NCBI GenBank assembly: GCA_001899385.1
Contig: MOYB01000002.1
Span: 5,804 to 63,601 of the forward strand
DNA length: 57,798 bases
Reading direction: 5' to 3'
From: Candidatus Caenarcanum bioreactoricola
GTDB lineage: Bacteria; Cyanobacteriota; Vampirovibrionia; Caenarcaniphilales; Caenarcanaceae
The translations under genes were made by a program, and so were the position numbers. Shown piece by piece: positions 34,307-43,766 of this stretch; within the stretch, counting starts at the first letter, position 1; each line of letters starts with the position of its first letter. The notes beneath the pieces were generated by a model that was not told where the DNA came from, searched no databases, and saw only the letters and a program-made list of their open reading frames with translations.

Positions 34307-34362
34307 TTTCAAATAATTATGTTATAATTCTTTTTTAATTTTTTAATTTATATAATAAGATT

Positions 34363-34608
34363 ATGAAACAAGGAATACATCCTGAAATAAAAAATACAAA
34401 AGTTGTTTGCACTGGTTGTGGCAATACATTTGAAACTTTATCAGTAAAAGAAAACATAGCAGTTAGTATTTGTAATGAATGTCATCCATTTTTTACAGGG
34501 ACTAAAAAATTAATAGATAGTGAAGGTCGTATTCAAAAGTTTGAGAAAAGATATAAAGAAGCTAAAGATAAACAAGAACAACATAAAGAAAAGAAAAAGA
34601 AAAAATAG
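34363..34608 (+). CDS. rpmE: 50S ribosomal protein L31
   Basis: 81 aa. MKQGIHPEI start and zinc cysteines: CTGCG and ICNECHPFFTGTKKLID, so this is the Zn-binding (C+) form, although the first Cys of the typical set is at C16 with C19. A Lys-rich tail (KEKKKKK) extends past the usual end. A TATAAT at 34323-34328 may be its promoter -10. lspA starts 9 nt after its stop. Confidence 0.95.
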   Translation: MKQGIHPEIKNTKVVCTGCGNTFETLSVKENIAVSICNECHPFFTGTKKLIDSEGRIQKFEKRYKEAKDKQEQHKEKKKKK

Positions 34609-34616
34609 TATTTTCT

Positions 34617-35075
34617 ATGACAAAATTGTTTATATATTTGACTATTCTAAATTCTTGTATATTAGGTGATCAAATAACTAAGCTTTGGGCACGAACACAC
34701 TTAAATACAGCTAAAGTTGAAATTATATCTAACTTTTTTTATTTGCATTTGAATTTTAATACAGGGGCAGCTTTTAGTAGCTTTTCAAATCACATTGTAA
34801 TTTTAACTATAATAAGTTTTTTAGCTTCTATTTTTATATTGATTTATACTATTAAAAATTTTAAAGAATTAAATATACTAAAAATAGTTTCATTAGCCTT
34901 TATATTAGCGGGAGCATTTGCTAATTTTATAGATAGATTTGTATTTCAAAAAGTAACTGATTTTATTTCTATTTTAAATTTTCCTGTTTTTAATATTGCT
35001 GATATATGTTTAAGTTTAGGTGCTTGTTTATTTTTAATAGCTTTATTAAAGAGTAAAGAAACTGCTATTATATAA
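34617..35075 (+). CDS. lspA: Lipoprotein signal peptidase II
   Basis: 152 aa, four membrane helices. Cleaves prolipoproteins after diacylglyceryl transfer, in the inner membrane. Catalytic Asp pair: AGAFANFIDRF and FNIADICLSLG; the DQITKLWA and NFNTGAAFSSF blocks also fit. It matches the lipoprotein genes in the window (e.g. 18719). Clustered with rpmE and an acyl-CoA ligase. Confidence 0.94.
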   Translation: MTKLFIYLTILNSCILGDQITKLWARTHLNTAKVEIISNFFYLHLNFNTGAAFSSFSNHIVILTIISFLASIFILIYTIKNFKELNILKIVSLAFILAGAFANFIDRFVFQKVTDFISILNFPVFNIADICLSLGACLFLIALLKSKETAII

Positions 35076-35093
35076 TAACTAAAAGATTTATTT

Positions 35094-36779
35094 ATGATAA
35101 TTAAAGACATAAATTTAATAGATGAAAATCTTGTTCAAGACTGGATTATGTCTTTCTTATTGTCAAATAAAAATAATTTCAAATATAGAAATCCTAATCA
35201 AATCGCTTTAGAATTAAAAAAAGCTAATGGGAATTGGTATAGTAAAACTTATCAAGAGATCTTTGATGAGTCAATAAAATTATCTTTGTATTTTAAGCAA
35301 TTAGGAATTGAAAAGGGTGATCGAATTGTAATTTTTCATGAATCAGGACCGGAATGGGCTTCTGTTTTTATTGCAACTTTGCGTTGTGGAGCGATACTTG
35401 TACCATTAGACATAAAGTCAACTTCTTTTGAAATTGAAAAAATAATAAATGATTGTCAACCTAAATTTGTATTAAGCTCTTCTGAAGCTAAAGAAAATTT
35501 CATTAATTTTAAAACAGTAGAACAAATAATTGATTTAGACAATAATGCTTTATTAGAAGAAATAAAGCCTGAAGATATAACAGATATAACTAATATAAAT
35601 ATAAATATAAATATAAAAGATACTGTTTTAATTATTTATACCTCAGGAACTACTGGTAATTCTAAAGGTGTAATGATAAGTCTTGGAAATCTAATATTTC
35701 AAATTAAAATTATAAGAGATTTTACAGATTTTAGAGATAGTATTTTTCTTTCTATATTACCTTTAAATCATTTATTTGAATTTGTTTGTGGTTTTCTTGC
35801 TCCTCTTATATATGGAGTGAAAGTTTGTTATATAAAAAGTCTTTCTCCTAAAGAAATATTAAAAGCAATGCAAGAGAAAAAAATTACTCATATGATTGTT
35901 GTACCAATGTTTTTAAAAGTCTTGAAAATAGCAATTCAAAAAGAAATTAAAAACTTAAACTTTTTTAAACAATTATTATTAAATCTTTTATTTTCTTTTT
36001 CTTCTTTAATAAAGTTTAAAATTATTCGAAAGATTTTATTTACTTCTATACACGAGAAGTTTGGAGGAGAAATGCGAGGTTTTATTTGTGGAGGTGCGCC
36101 ATTAAACATTGAAATATCTAAATTTTTTGAATTAATAGGTATTCCTATTTATGAAGGTTATGGACTTTCAGAGGCGAGTCCTATCGTATCTTTTAATTCT
36201 GATAAATATTATAGTCTTTCTTCTGTAGGTAAACCTTTAAGAGGTTCTGAGATTAAAATTACAGAACAAGGGGAAATTTGTGTAAAAGGTCCACATATAA
36301 TGAATGGTTATTATAAAAGACCTGATTTAACAGCAGAAATAATTGATTCAGAAGGTTGGTTGCATACAGGAGATATAGGATATATTAATGAAAAAGGATT
36401 TTTATATATTACCGGACGAATAAAGAATTTAATAGTACTTGCCGGTGGTAAAAAGGTACAACCAGAAGAAGTAGAAGAAGTTTTATCTAAAATAGAATCA
36501 ATAAAAGAAATTTGTATTTTAGGTATAAAAGAAAGAGATACAGAAGAAGTTTGGGCAATAGCAAGTCCGCAAGATGAACTTGTTGAAAAATACAAAGATA
36601 ATTTGAATAAGCTTGAAGAATTAATTTCAGGACAAATCAAAGATCAAAACTATTGTCTAGCTCCTTATAAAAGACCTTTAAAAATAATTATAAAAAATAT
36701 TGATTTCCCTAAAACACATACAAGAAAAATTAAGAGAAATGAATTAAAAAGTTATTTACTAAAAGAAATTAAGATTTAG
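35094..36779 (+). CDS. AMP-forming long-chain acyl-CoA synthetase-like
   Basis: 561 aa of the ANL superfamily. P-loop-like IIYTSGTTGNSKGVMIS, GYGLSEASPIVSFN, GWLHTGDIGYINEKGFLYITGR, and the C-terminal KVQPEEVEEVL with Lys in KTHTRKIKRNEL. This supports fatty-acid activation; carrier protein instead of CoA as acceptor cannot be excluded. Starts 18 nt after lspA, and topA follows. Confidence 0.9.
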   Translation: MIIKDINLIDENLVQDWIMSFLLSNKNNFKYRNPNQIALELKKANGNWYSKTYQEIFDESIKLSLYFKQLGIEKGDRIVIFHESGPEWASVFIATLRCGAILVPLDIKSTSFEIEKIINDCQPKFVLSSSEAKENFINFKTVEQIIDLDNNALLEEIKPEDITDITNINININIKDTVLIIYTSGTTGNSKGVMISLGNLIFQIKIIRDFTDFRDSIFLSILPLNHLFEFVCGFLAPLIYGVKVCYIKSLSPKEILKAMQEKKITHMIVVPMFLKVLKIAIQKEIKNLNFFKQLLLNLLFSFSSLIKFKIIRKILFTSIHEKFGGEMRGFICGGAPLNIEISKFFELIGIPIYEGYGLSEASPIVSFNSDKYYSLSSVGKPLRGSEIKITEQGEICVKGPHIMNGYYKRPDLTAEIIDSEGWLHTGDIGYINEKGFLYITGRIKNLIVLAGGKKVQPEEVEEVLSKIESIKEICILGIKERDTEEVWAIASPQDELVEKYKDNLNKLEELISGQIKDQNYCLAPYKRPLKIIIKNIDFPKTHTRKIKRNELKSYLLKEIKI

Positions 36780-36884
36780 AAATTTTTATCAAAACTTCTA
36801 ATAAAAATCTATTTATTTTGTACATATACATTGAAACTTATTTAAGAATTATATATCCTATAGATTAATATATTTAAAAAAGCC

Positions 36885-39200
36885 TTGAATAAAAACGAAA
36901 AAAACCTTGTTATTGTTGAGTCTCCTGCAAAAGCTAAGACTATAGGGAAAATACTTGGTAATAATTATCAAATAGAATCGTCTATTGGACATGTTAGAGA
37001 CCTTCCAGTCAATAAAATTGGTGTTAACACCAGAAAAAACTTTGAGGCTGAATATGAAATAAGTAAAGGTAAAGAAAAAGTAGTAAAAAAATTACTTGAA
37101 GCTGTTAAAGAATCTGATTTTGTTTATCTCGCAACTGACCCTGACCGTGAAGGAGAAGCTATTGCTTGGCATTTAGAACAAGTACTTAATTTGTCTAAAA
37201 AGAAAAGCTCTCGTGTTAAATTTAATGAAATAACTTCTACTGCAATAAAAGAAGCTTTTCAAAATGCAGGAGAAATAAATCAAGATAAAGTAGATGCTCA
37301 ACAAGCAAGAAGAATACTTGATAGACTTGTTGGTTATAAAGTTAGTCCTTTAATAAGAAGAAAAATAGGGGGACGTTCTGCGGGACGGGTACAATCTGTT
37401 GCTGTTAGACTTATATGTGAAAGAGAAGCTGAAATAAATGCTTTTCAACAAGAAGAATATTGGTCTTTTTTAGGGCAAATCGAAAAGTCTAGTAAAAATT
37501 TTAATGCTCAACTTATTAGTTTTGAAAAAAAGAAAATAGTCTCTCCAGATAAAGAAAAAGATAATAATATCTGTATAAGAAATCTTGAAACTGCGGATAA
37601 AATAAAACAAAAAATTAATCCACCTAAACAACTTATTGTATCTTCTGTACAAGAAAAAGCATTAAGTAGAAAACCAAATAATCCTTTTATTACTAGTACT
37701 TTACAAAGAGCTGCTGCAAGTCTTTATGGTTTTGGTGTTAAAAAGACTATGCAAATTGCACAACAACTTTATGAAGGAATTGATATATATAAAAATAATA
37801 GTCCTGTAGGTTTAATAACTTATATGCGTACTGATTCAATAAGAATTTCAGAAAAGGCGCAAGAAGAAGCAGAAGAATATATAAAAAATCGCTTTGGTGC
37901 TGAATATTGTGGTGATGTCTCTGAAAAATCTCAAAAAACTAATAAAAAAAATGTACAAGATGCACATGAAGCAATAAGACCTACTTATATAGATAAAGCA
38001 CCAGAAGAACTTAAGAATATTTTAAATTCAGATCAATATAGATTATATAAACTTATTTGGGAGAGATTCTTAGCAAGTCAAATGGCTCCAGCAAATATAA
38101 AGAAAATTACTGTTGAATTTGAAGATTTAGAAAAAATAGCACTTTTTAGAGCATCTTCTCAGAAAATTATATTTGCTGGTTTTATGGAATTAAACAGAGA
38201 AAGAGATGATGATGAGGAAGCTCAAGAAGAAGGTATGCAAAAATCTTTACCAACAATGCAAAAAGGTGATGAAGTTTTATTAAAAGATCTTAAAACAAAG
38301 CAACATTTTACAGAACCACCACCTCGTTATAATGAAGCAAGTCTAGTTAAAACTTTAGAAGAATTGGGGATAGGACGACCAAGTACTTATGCAACTATTA
38401 TTTCAACTATTTTAGATAGAGAGTATGTACAAAAAAATGAAAATAAAAATCTTGAACCTACTAAATTAGGTATAGATGTAAATAAAGCTTTATGTGAAAA
38501 TTTTGGCAATATATTTGAAAGTAAATTTACTGCTGAAATGGAATCTAAGCTTGATGAAATTGAAAAAGCAAATCTTAATTGGAAAGAAATGCTTAAGGAG
38601 TTTTATGAACCATTTAAAGGTATTCTCAAAGAAGCACAAGATAAAATGGAATCACTTTCAGTTGAAACAGACTATGAGTGTCCTACTTGTAAAGCTAAAA
38701 TGCTTCTAAAGAGTGGATTTTATGGACCTTTTCTTGCTTGTTCAAAATATCCAGATTGTAAAACTACTTTAAATTTAACTAAAGATGGTAAACCTATTCC
38801 TGAAGATAGACCTAGTGGAAAACCTTGCCCTAAATGTTCTACTGAAATGAATATTACTTATGGCAGATTTGGGGATTATTTACTTTGTCCTAATGAAGAA
38901 TGTAAGCATAAAATGCCAATAATTAAATCATTAGGAATTCCTTGTCCAAAAGAAGGTTGTAAAGGCGAAATTATAGAAAAGAAATCTCGTTTTGGAAAAA
39001 TGTTTTATGGATGTACTGAATGGTCAAATACAAAATGTGATGCAGTTTTTTGGAATAAACCGATAGATGAAAAATGTCCTAAATGTAATAGTATGCTCAC
39101 TTATAAGAATTTAAAAAGAGGGGATAAAATTGTTTGTCCTGTAAAAGATTGTGGTTATGAAAGATTAGCAAGTCCAGAAGATATTGCAAAATATAAATAG
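36885..39200 (+). CDS. topA: DNA topoisomerase I
   Basis: 771 aa, type IA. TOPRIM at the start (IVESPAKAKTIGKILG, residues 10-25, and TDPDREGEA, 84-92). Catalytic Tyr313 in GLITYMRTDSIR. Four zinc-ribbon modules fill about 595-765 (Cys pairs in YECPTC, KPCPKC, IPCPKEGC, EKCPKC). TTG start at 36885 is needed to include the TOPRIM; no ATG precedes it. Relaxes negative supercoils. Confidence 0.96.
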   Translation: MNKNEKNLVIVESPAKAKTIGKILGNNYQIESSIGHVRDLPVNKIGVNTRKNFEAEYEISKGKEKVVKKLLEAVKESDFVYLATDPDREGEAIAWHLEQVLNLSKKKSSRVKFNEITSTAIKEAFQNAGEINQDKVDAQQARRILDRLVGYKVSPLIRRKIGGRSAGRVQSVAVRLICEREAEINAFQQEEYWSFLGQIEKSSKNFNAQLISFEKKKIVSPDKEKDNNICIRNLETADKIKQKINPPKQLIVSSVQEKALSRKPNNPFITSTLQRAAASLYGFGVKKTMQIAQQLYEGIDIYKNNSPVGLITYMRTDSIRISEKAQEEAEEYIKNRFGAEYCGDVSEKSQKTNKKNVQDAHEAIRPTYIDKAPEELKNILNSDQYRLYKLIWERFLASQMAPANIKKITVEFEDLEKIALFRASSQKIIFAGFMELNRERDDDEEAQEEGMQKSLPTMQKGDEVLLKDLKTKQHFTEPPPRYNEASLVKTLEELGIGRPSTYATIISTILDREYVQKNENKNLEPTKLGIDVNKALCENFGNIFESKFTAEMESKLDEIEKANLNWKEMLKEFYEPFKGILKEAQDKMESLSVETDYECPTCKAKMLLKSGFYGPFLACSKYPDCKTTLNLTKDGKPIPEDRPSGKPCPKCSTEMNITYGRFGDYLLCPNEECKHKMPIIKSLGIPCPKEGCKGEIIEKKSRFGKMFYGCTEWSNTKCDAVFWNKPIDEKCPKCNSMLTYKNLKRGDKIVCPVKDCGYERLASPEDIAKYK

Positions 39201-39220
39201 ATTTTTCAAGAGCTAAAATA

Positions 39221-40759
39221 TTAATAAGCCAAATGATAATTAGGAAAATATTCTTTTAAAATTTGTTCATAAGAATAGTTCTTCTCAGCAAGTTTTATTG
39301 CTCCATATTGACTTAAGCCTACTCCATGTCCAAATCCAGCACCCTTGAAAATAAAATTATTTTTAGAATCTTTTTCTACTATAAAAAATGTACTGGCTAG
39401 CCCATTTAAAACAGGTCTTATTTCATTAAGATTTAAAAGAATATTTTCAGTGTTTGTTTCAATCGCTAATTTAAGTACCCGACCACTATGACTTCTTTCT
39501 AATACATATATGTTTTTTATTTCTGAAAAATTTTTCCATGTAAAATTATATTTATCTTTCATTTTTTTCATAGATTCAATAAGCTTTTCAGAGGAAATAA
39601 TATTTGTCCATCTAAATCGTTTATTAATACTAATAAAATCATTGCATTCCCATTTTTTAAAGTCTTGAGTAGTAAGAAAATATTTAACATCTTCTTCTTT
39701 TGAAAGATCTAGAGTCTTAGGAAATTTTTTACAACTAGGAATTCCTTTTAAATATTGATATTTACTGTTTTTATTCATCATCCATGCATCAGAAAAATCT
39801 GCGGAATATCCTCCATCACTTGAATAATAAAATACTTGAGCTATTTGATTAGTTTGATCTTTTAATATTATATTTTTTGTATTTTCAACTGCTTTTTTTA
39901 TATTTTTGTTTACATCAACTAAGCCTTTATAAACTTGACAATGTTGACTAGCACAGAGATTGTATTGATCTGGTAAAAAACGATCTAAATTTGCTAAAGC
40001 ATAAGTTCTTGCTATTATTGCTTGTGTTTCCATTGCACTTAGCGGAGCATTAGGTCCTATTTCATAAGGCAAAACACCTAAAAGATAGTTTTCAACTTCT
40101 AATTGATTAATAACAGAAAAATCACCAATTGAATCTGGTATTATTTCGATAGTTCCTTCATAAAGATTATTATTTATTTTAATAGGTTTATTATTTTCAC
40201 TATAAATAAAAATTTTTCTTGCTTTTATTTCATCAGAATCATCATTAAAAGTTAAAAACTTATGAATAGAAAGAAATCTTTCAATAATGCTAGCATTAAA
40301 AGCTTCTTTGTTTAAAGACTTTAGAAGACCTTTTGCATTAAATACTTCGGTTCTAATTTGCCAAGGATCAGCATAAATAATTTGCCAATTAACTTTTGGG
40401 AATTTTTGTTTTAAAATTTCATTCCAATAAAAAGCTTGCTCAAAAGTCGGATAAGAACCTGCTATTACAGGGGTTTTGCCAAATACATTAAAGATTTTTT
40501 CTTCAGAAATACTTAATTCAAGAGATTTTTGTTTTATTTCTTTTAAACTTTTATTATTTTTAAAATCTTCAGAATATTTATCTTTAGAAAATTTTATTTT
40601 AAGAAAATCTTCTTTATCTGAAGTTTGTATTAAAAGTTTATCAGATTCAGATTTTCCAAAATGTTGAATTATACCTATTTTTATTTCTTTATTTATTGGA
40701 TCTGCTAAAGCATTAATATTTATAAATAATAAAAGTATGATTAAAACTCGTAATTGCAT
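39221..40759 (-). CDS. SpoIID/LytB-domain secreted protein
   Basis: 512 aa from the ATG at 40759, chosen because it begins a good signal peptide (MQLRVLIILLLFININALA); an upstream ATG at 40858 would bury it. Middle part carries sporulation-related-repeat-like folds; the SpoIID domain spans about 210-500 (GVLPYEIGP, SAMETQAIIARTYAL, YYSSDGGYSADF, GFGHGVGLSQYGA). In known members this is a lytic transglycosylase or amidase enhancer acting on peptidoglycan. No sporulation genes are in view. Confidence 0.88.
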   Translation of the reverse strand: MQLRVLIILLLFININALADPINKEIKIGIIQHFGKSESDKLLIQTSDKEDFLKIKFSKDKYSEDFKNNKSLKEIKQKSLELSISEEKIFNVFGKTPVIAGSYPTFEQAFYWNEILKQKFPKVNWQIIYADPWQIRTEVFNAKGLLKSLNKEAFNASIIERFLSIHKFLTFNDDSDEIKARKIFIYSENNKPIKINNNLYEGTIEIIPDSIGDFSVINQLEVENYLLGVLPYEIGPNAPLSAMETQAIIARTYALANLDRFLPDQYNLCASQHCQVYKGLVDVNKNIKKAVENTKNIILKDQTNQIAQVFYYSSDGGYSADFSDAWMMNKNSKYQYLKGIPSCKKFPKTLDLSKEEDVKYFLTTQDFKKWECNDFISINKRFRWTNIISSEKLIESMKKMKDKYNFTWKNFSEIKNIYVLERSHSGRVLKLAIETNTENILLNLNEIRPVLNGLASTFFIVEKDSKNNFIFKGAGFGHGVGLSQYGAIKLAEKNYSYEQILKEYFPNYHLAY

Positions 40760-40850
40760 ATTTGTATAAAAATCTTTTAACAGAATTCTATCATAGAGTT
40801 TTTTAGTCTTTGTTAAAATAGGAAATCTAACTACTAAAGAAAATAAAATC

Positions 40851-41588
40851 ATGTTCAAAAAAATCTTTTTAAGTTTTTTGTTTTTCTTCAGTTTATTAAT
40901 ACCAGCTTCAATTCAAGCAGAAGAAAAGCCTTTTAATAAATTGCAAGTTAATGGTGTAGGTGAATATCAAGTTGTACCAGATATAGGTGAAATAACATTA
41001 GGAATAGAAGCAGACAATAGAATAGCTTCTAATGCACAAAAAAAAGTAAGTGAAGTTGTTTCAGAATTTATAAGTGAAATTAAAAATATAGGAATAAAAG
41101 ATGGTGAAATTTTAACAGTAGAAAATAGTCTTAATCCTAATAGAGATTATAATTTAAATCCTCCCAGAATAACTGGTTATACAGCAGTACAAAAGATAAG
41201 AATAAAAGTAAAAGGAAATGAAAGAATAAAATTACTTTCTAAAATAGTTGATATAGCAACTCAAAAATCAATAAATAATATAAGCTCAATAAATTTTTCT
41301 ATATCAGCTGAATTATTAAAAGAAGCTAATATTCAAGCTCTCGAACTTGCTTCGCAAAATGCATTAAATAAAGGTAAAACAGTGCTTAATTCTTTAGGAT
41401 TAAACTTTGTAAAAATAAGAGAAATAAATATAAATGATGAATATTATCCAGCCCCTATTTATAATAATTATAGAGCAGATATGATGATGAAAGCAGCGCC
41501 AGAATCTGCAGTAGCTTCAGGAACTGAATTTATGACTGGAGAATCAACAGTTAGAGCAAGAATTTATATGGTAGTAGAATATAATTAA
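40851..41588 (+). CDS. SIMPL-domain (DUF541) periplasmic protein
   Basis: 245 aa. Signal peptide of about 22 residues ending IQAEE. The SIMPL/DUF541 pattern is seen in LQVNGVGEYQVVPDIGEITLGIEA, TGYTAVQKIRIKVK and the C-terminal TGESTVRARIYMVVEY. Members are exported oxidative-stress-linked proteins that often bind the outer membrane. Divergent from the SpoIID gene. Confidence 0.85.
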   Translation: MFKKIFLSFLFFFSLLIPASIQAEEKPFNKLQVNGVGEYQVVPDIGEITLGIEADNRIASNAQKKVSEVVSEFISEIKNIGIKDGEILTVENSLNPNRDYNLNPPRITGYTAVQKIRIKVKGNERIKLLSKIVDIATQKSINNISSINFSISAELLKEANIQALELASQNALNKGKTVLNSLGLNFVKIREININDEYYPAPIYNNYRADMMMKAAPESAVASGTEFMTGESTVRARIYMVVEYN

Positions 41589-41612
41589 ATTTTTATTCCT
41601 ATCCATGTTCTA

Positions 41613-41641
41613 TTGACTAAAATATATATTTGCGACAAAAT
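41613..41641 (+). promoter_or_regulatory. Possible promoter of mdh
   Basis: TTGACT (41613-41618), 17 nt, CAAAAT (41636-41641). The -10 is weak, so tentative. Confidence 0.35.
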
Positions 41642-41673
41642 TATAAGTTAATCTCTCATCCTAAAAATTAAAG

Positions 41674-42630
41674 ATGAAAAAATTACAAGCTAAAGTTACA
41701 GTTGTTGGAGCTGGAAATGTAGGTGCTACCACTGCACAAAGACTTTGTGAAAAAAATATTGCAAATGTTGTACTTATTGATATTGCAGAAGGTATAGCAA
41801 AAGGTAAAGCATTAGATCTTGCAGAAGCAGCCCCAGTTGAATTGCATGACAGAAAAATTATAGGTACTGGAGATTATAGTTTAACTGCAAATTCAGATGT
41901 AGTTGTTATTACTGCAGGAATTGCTCGCAAACCAGGTATGAGTAGAGACGATTTGCTTATGACAAATGCTAAAATCGTTTCCTCTGTTGCAAAACAAACT
42001 TACAAATATTCTCCTGATGCGATTTTTGTAGTTGTTTCAAATCCTCTTGACGTAATGACTTATCTTGTGCAAAAAGAAACTGGATTACCTTCTTCAAGAG
42101 TTATTGGAATGGCAGGGGTACTTGATTCAGCAAGAATGAAATTTTTTATTGCAGAAGCTTTAGATGTTTCAGTACAAGATGTAATTGCAAATGTTCTAGG
42201 AGGACATGGGGATACTATGGTACCACTCCCTAGGCTTTCTTCTGTGGCAGGGATTCCTCTTTGTGATTTATTATCTAAAGAAAAAATCGAAGCAATAAAT
42301 GAAAGAACTAAAAAGGGTGGTCTTGAAATAGTAAACCATCTTCAAACAGGAAGTGCTTTTTATGCGCCAGCATCTTCAGTAGTAGAAATGGTAGATTCTA
42401 TAGTTAATGATCGCAAGAGAATTTTACCTTGTTGTGTAAAACTTAATGGCGAATATTCAATGAATGGAGTTTATACTGGGGTTCCTGTAAAACTTGGAAG
42501 TAATGGTATTGAAGAAATAATTGAACTTAAATTAAATCAAGAAGAAATGAATGAATTTAAGATTTCATGTGATCATATCAAAGGGCAAATAGATAATTTG
42601 TCAAATTTACTTAGTGGATCACCTTCTTAA
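41674..42630 (+). CDS. mdh: Malate dehydrogenase
   Basis: 318 aa, LDH-like group MDH. NAD fold [28 protein letters not shown] with substrate-binding Arg; [10 protein letters not shown] with catalytic Asp partner; catalytic His in [11 protein letters not shown]. Oxidises malate to oxaloacetate with NAD. The downstream gene starts at the last base of its TAA (TAATG). Confidence 0.95.
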   Translation: MKKLQAKVTVVGAGNVGATTAQRLCEKNIANVVLIDIAEGIAKGKALDLAEAAPVELHDRKIIGTGDYSLTANSDVVVITAGIARKPGMSRDDLLMTNAKIVSSVAKQTYKYSPDAIFVVVSNPLDVMTYLVQKETGLPSSRVIGMAGVLDSARMKFFIAEALDVSVQDVIANVLGGHGDTMVPLPRLSSVAGIPLCDLLSKEKIEAINERTKKGGLEIVNHLQTGSAFYAPASSVVEMVDSIVNDRKRILPCCVKLNGEYSMNGVYTGVPVKLGSNGIEEIIELKLNQEEMNEFKISCDHIKGQIDNLSNLLSGSPS

Positions 42631-43766
42631 TGTTTAAAATTCTTGATCGTTATATTATAAGTGAATGCTGGTTACCTTTTATTGCAGGTTGTGGTATTGT
42701 AACCGGCGTTTGGCTTGGTGCAGATCAAATAAGAGATGCATTTAAACTTCTTGCAAATTCAAATGCAGATTTTTCAATAGCACTTTCAATAATATTTTTA
42801 AGATTACCTGAAGTTCTTGTTTATACAATTCCAGTAGGGACTTTTTGGGCTTGTTTTTTAGTCTTTAATAGACTTTCTAATGATTCAGAACTTATAGCAA
42901 TGCGTGCAGGAGGAATAAGTCTTGTACGTTGTGCAATACCAGCAATGGGTTTTGGTTTAATAATGTGTTTAATGAGTTTTTTTATATCAGAAATAGTAGT
43001 ACCATGGACACAGCCTCTTGCTAAAAGAATAGAATTTGCGGCAACACATTCAGCGCAATTTGACCCAAAAATGAAAAATTTTATATATTTTGAAAGGACA
43101 ACAGAAAAAAGAATAGGCAAAGGTAAATTAAAAAGAGTTCTTTATGTAGAAAGATTTTTTTCAGAAAGCAATCTTTTAAAAAATGTAATGATAATAGATT
43201 TTGAAAATGATCAAGCAAATAAATTACATTTTGCACAAACAGCTAAATGGAATGCAAGAACAGGAGAACTTTTATTAAATAATGGTTTAACTTATGAAAT
43301 TCCAAATGGAGAAGTAGAAAATACGCATATAGCAAGCTTTAAATCAATAGGTATTCCCGCAGGGAAATCAATGAAAGATTTAACTACAAATCTTAGTAAA
43401 TATAAAGATTCAAATTTATGGGATATTTATAAATTAATAAAAAATCATGAAATTTTAAAAATTGAAACTGAAAATCTCCCAAAACTTAAATTAAAATTCC
43501 ATGAAAAAATTGCTTATCCATTTTCGTGTATTGTTTTAGCTTTAACCGCAACACCTTTAGGTGTATTAGCAAGACGTTCTCGTACAAACTGGGGTTATGT
43601 TCAAACAGGTTTATTAATATTTATGTATTATGCTTCACAAAGTTCTTTTAGTTCTTTTGGAGAATCCGGCAAAATTCCTGTTATGCTTGCTGCTTGGCTT
43701 CCTAATTTAATTTTAGGATTAATAGGCGCAATAAGTCTTTACAGAAAATCAAGATTTAGTAATTAA
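42630..43766 (+). CDS. LptF/LptG-family lipopolysaccharide export permease
   Basis: 378 aa. YjgP/YjgQ family: three N-terminal helices (about 12-120), a beta-jellyroll periplasmic region (about 130-270), three C-terminal helices (from about 290). It starts LDRYIISECWLPF. In proteobacteria such proteins form the LptB2FG ATP-driven LPS extractor. Which of F or G cannot be told. Presence indicates an outer membrane. Convergent 4-nt overlap with recG. Confidence 0.87.
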   Translation: MFKILDRYIISECWLPFIAGCGIVTGVWLGADQIRDAFKLLANSNADFSIALSIIFLRLPEVLVYTIPVGTFWACFLVFNRLSNDSELIAMRAGGISLVRCAIPAMGFGLIMCLMSFFISEIVVPWTQPLAKRIEFAATHSAQFDPKMKNFIYFERTTEKRIGKGKLKRVLYVERFFSESNLLKNVMIIDFENDQANKLHFAQTAKWNARTGELLLNNGLTYEIPNGEVENTHIASFKSIGIPAGKSMKDLTTNLSKYKDSNLWDIYKLIKNHEILKIETENLPKLKLKFHEKIAYPFSCIVLALTATPLGVLARRSRTNWGYVQTGLLIFMYYASQSSFSSFGESGKIPVMLAAWLPNLILGLIGAISLYRKSRFSN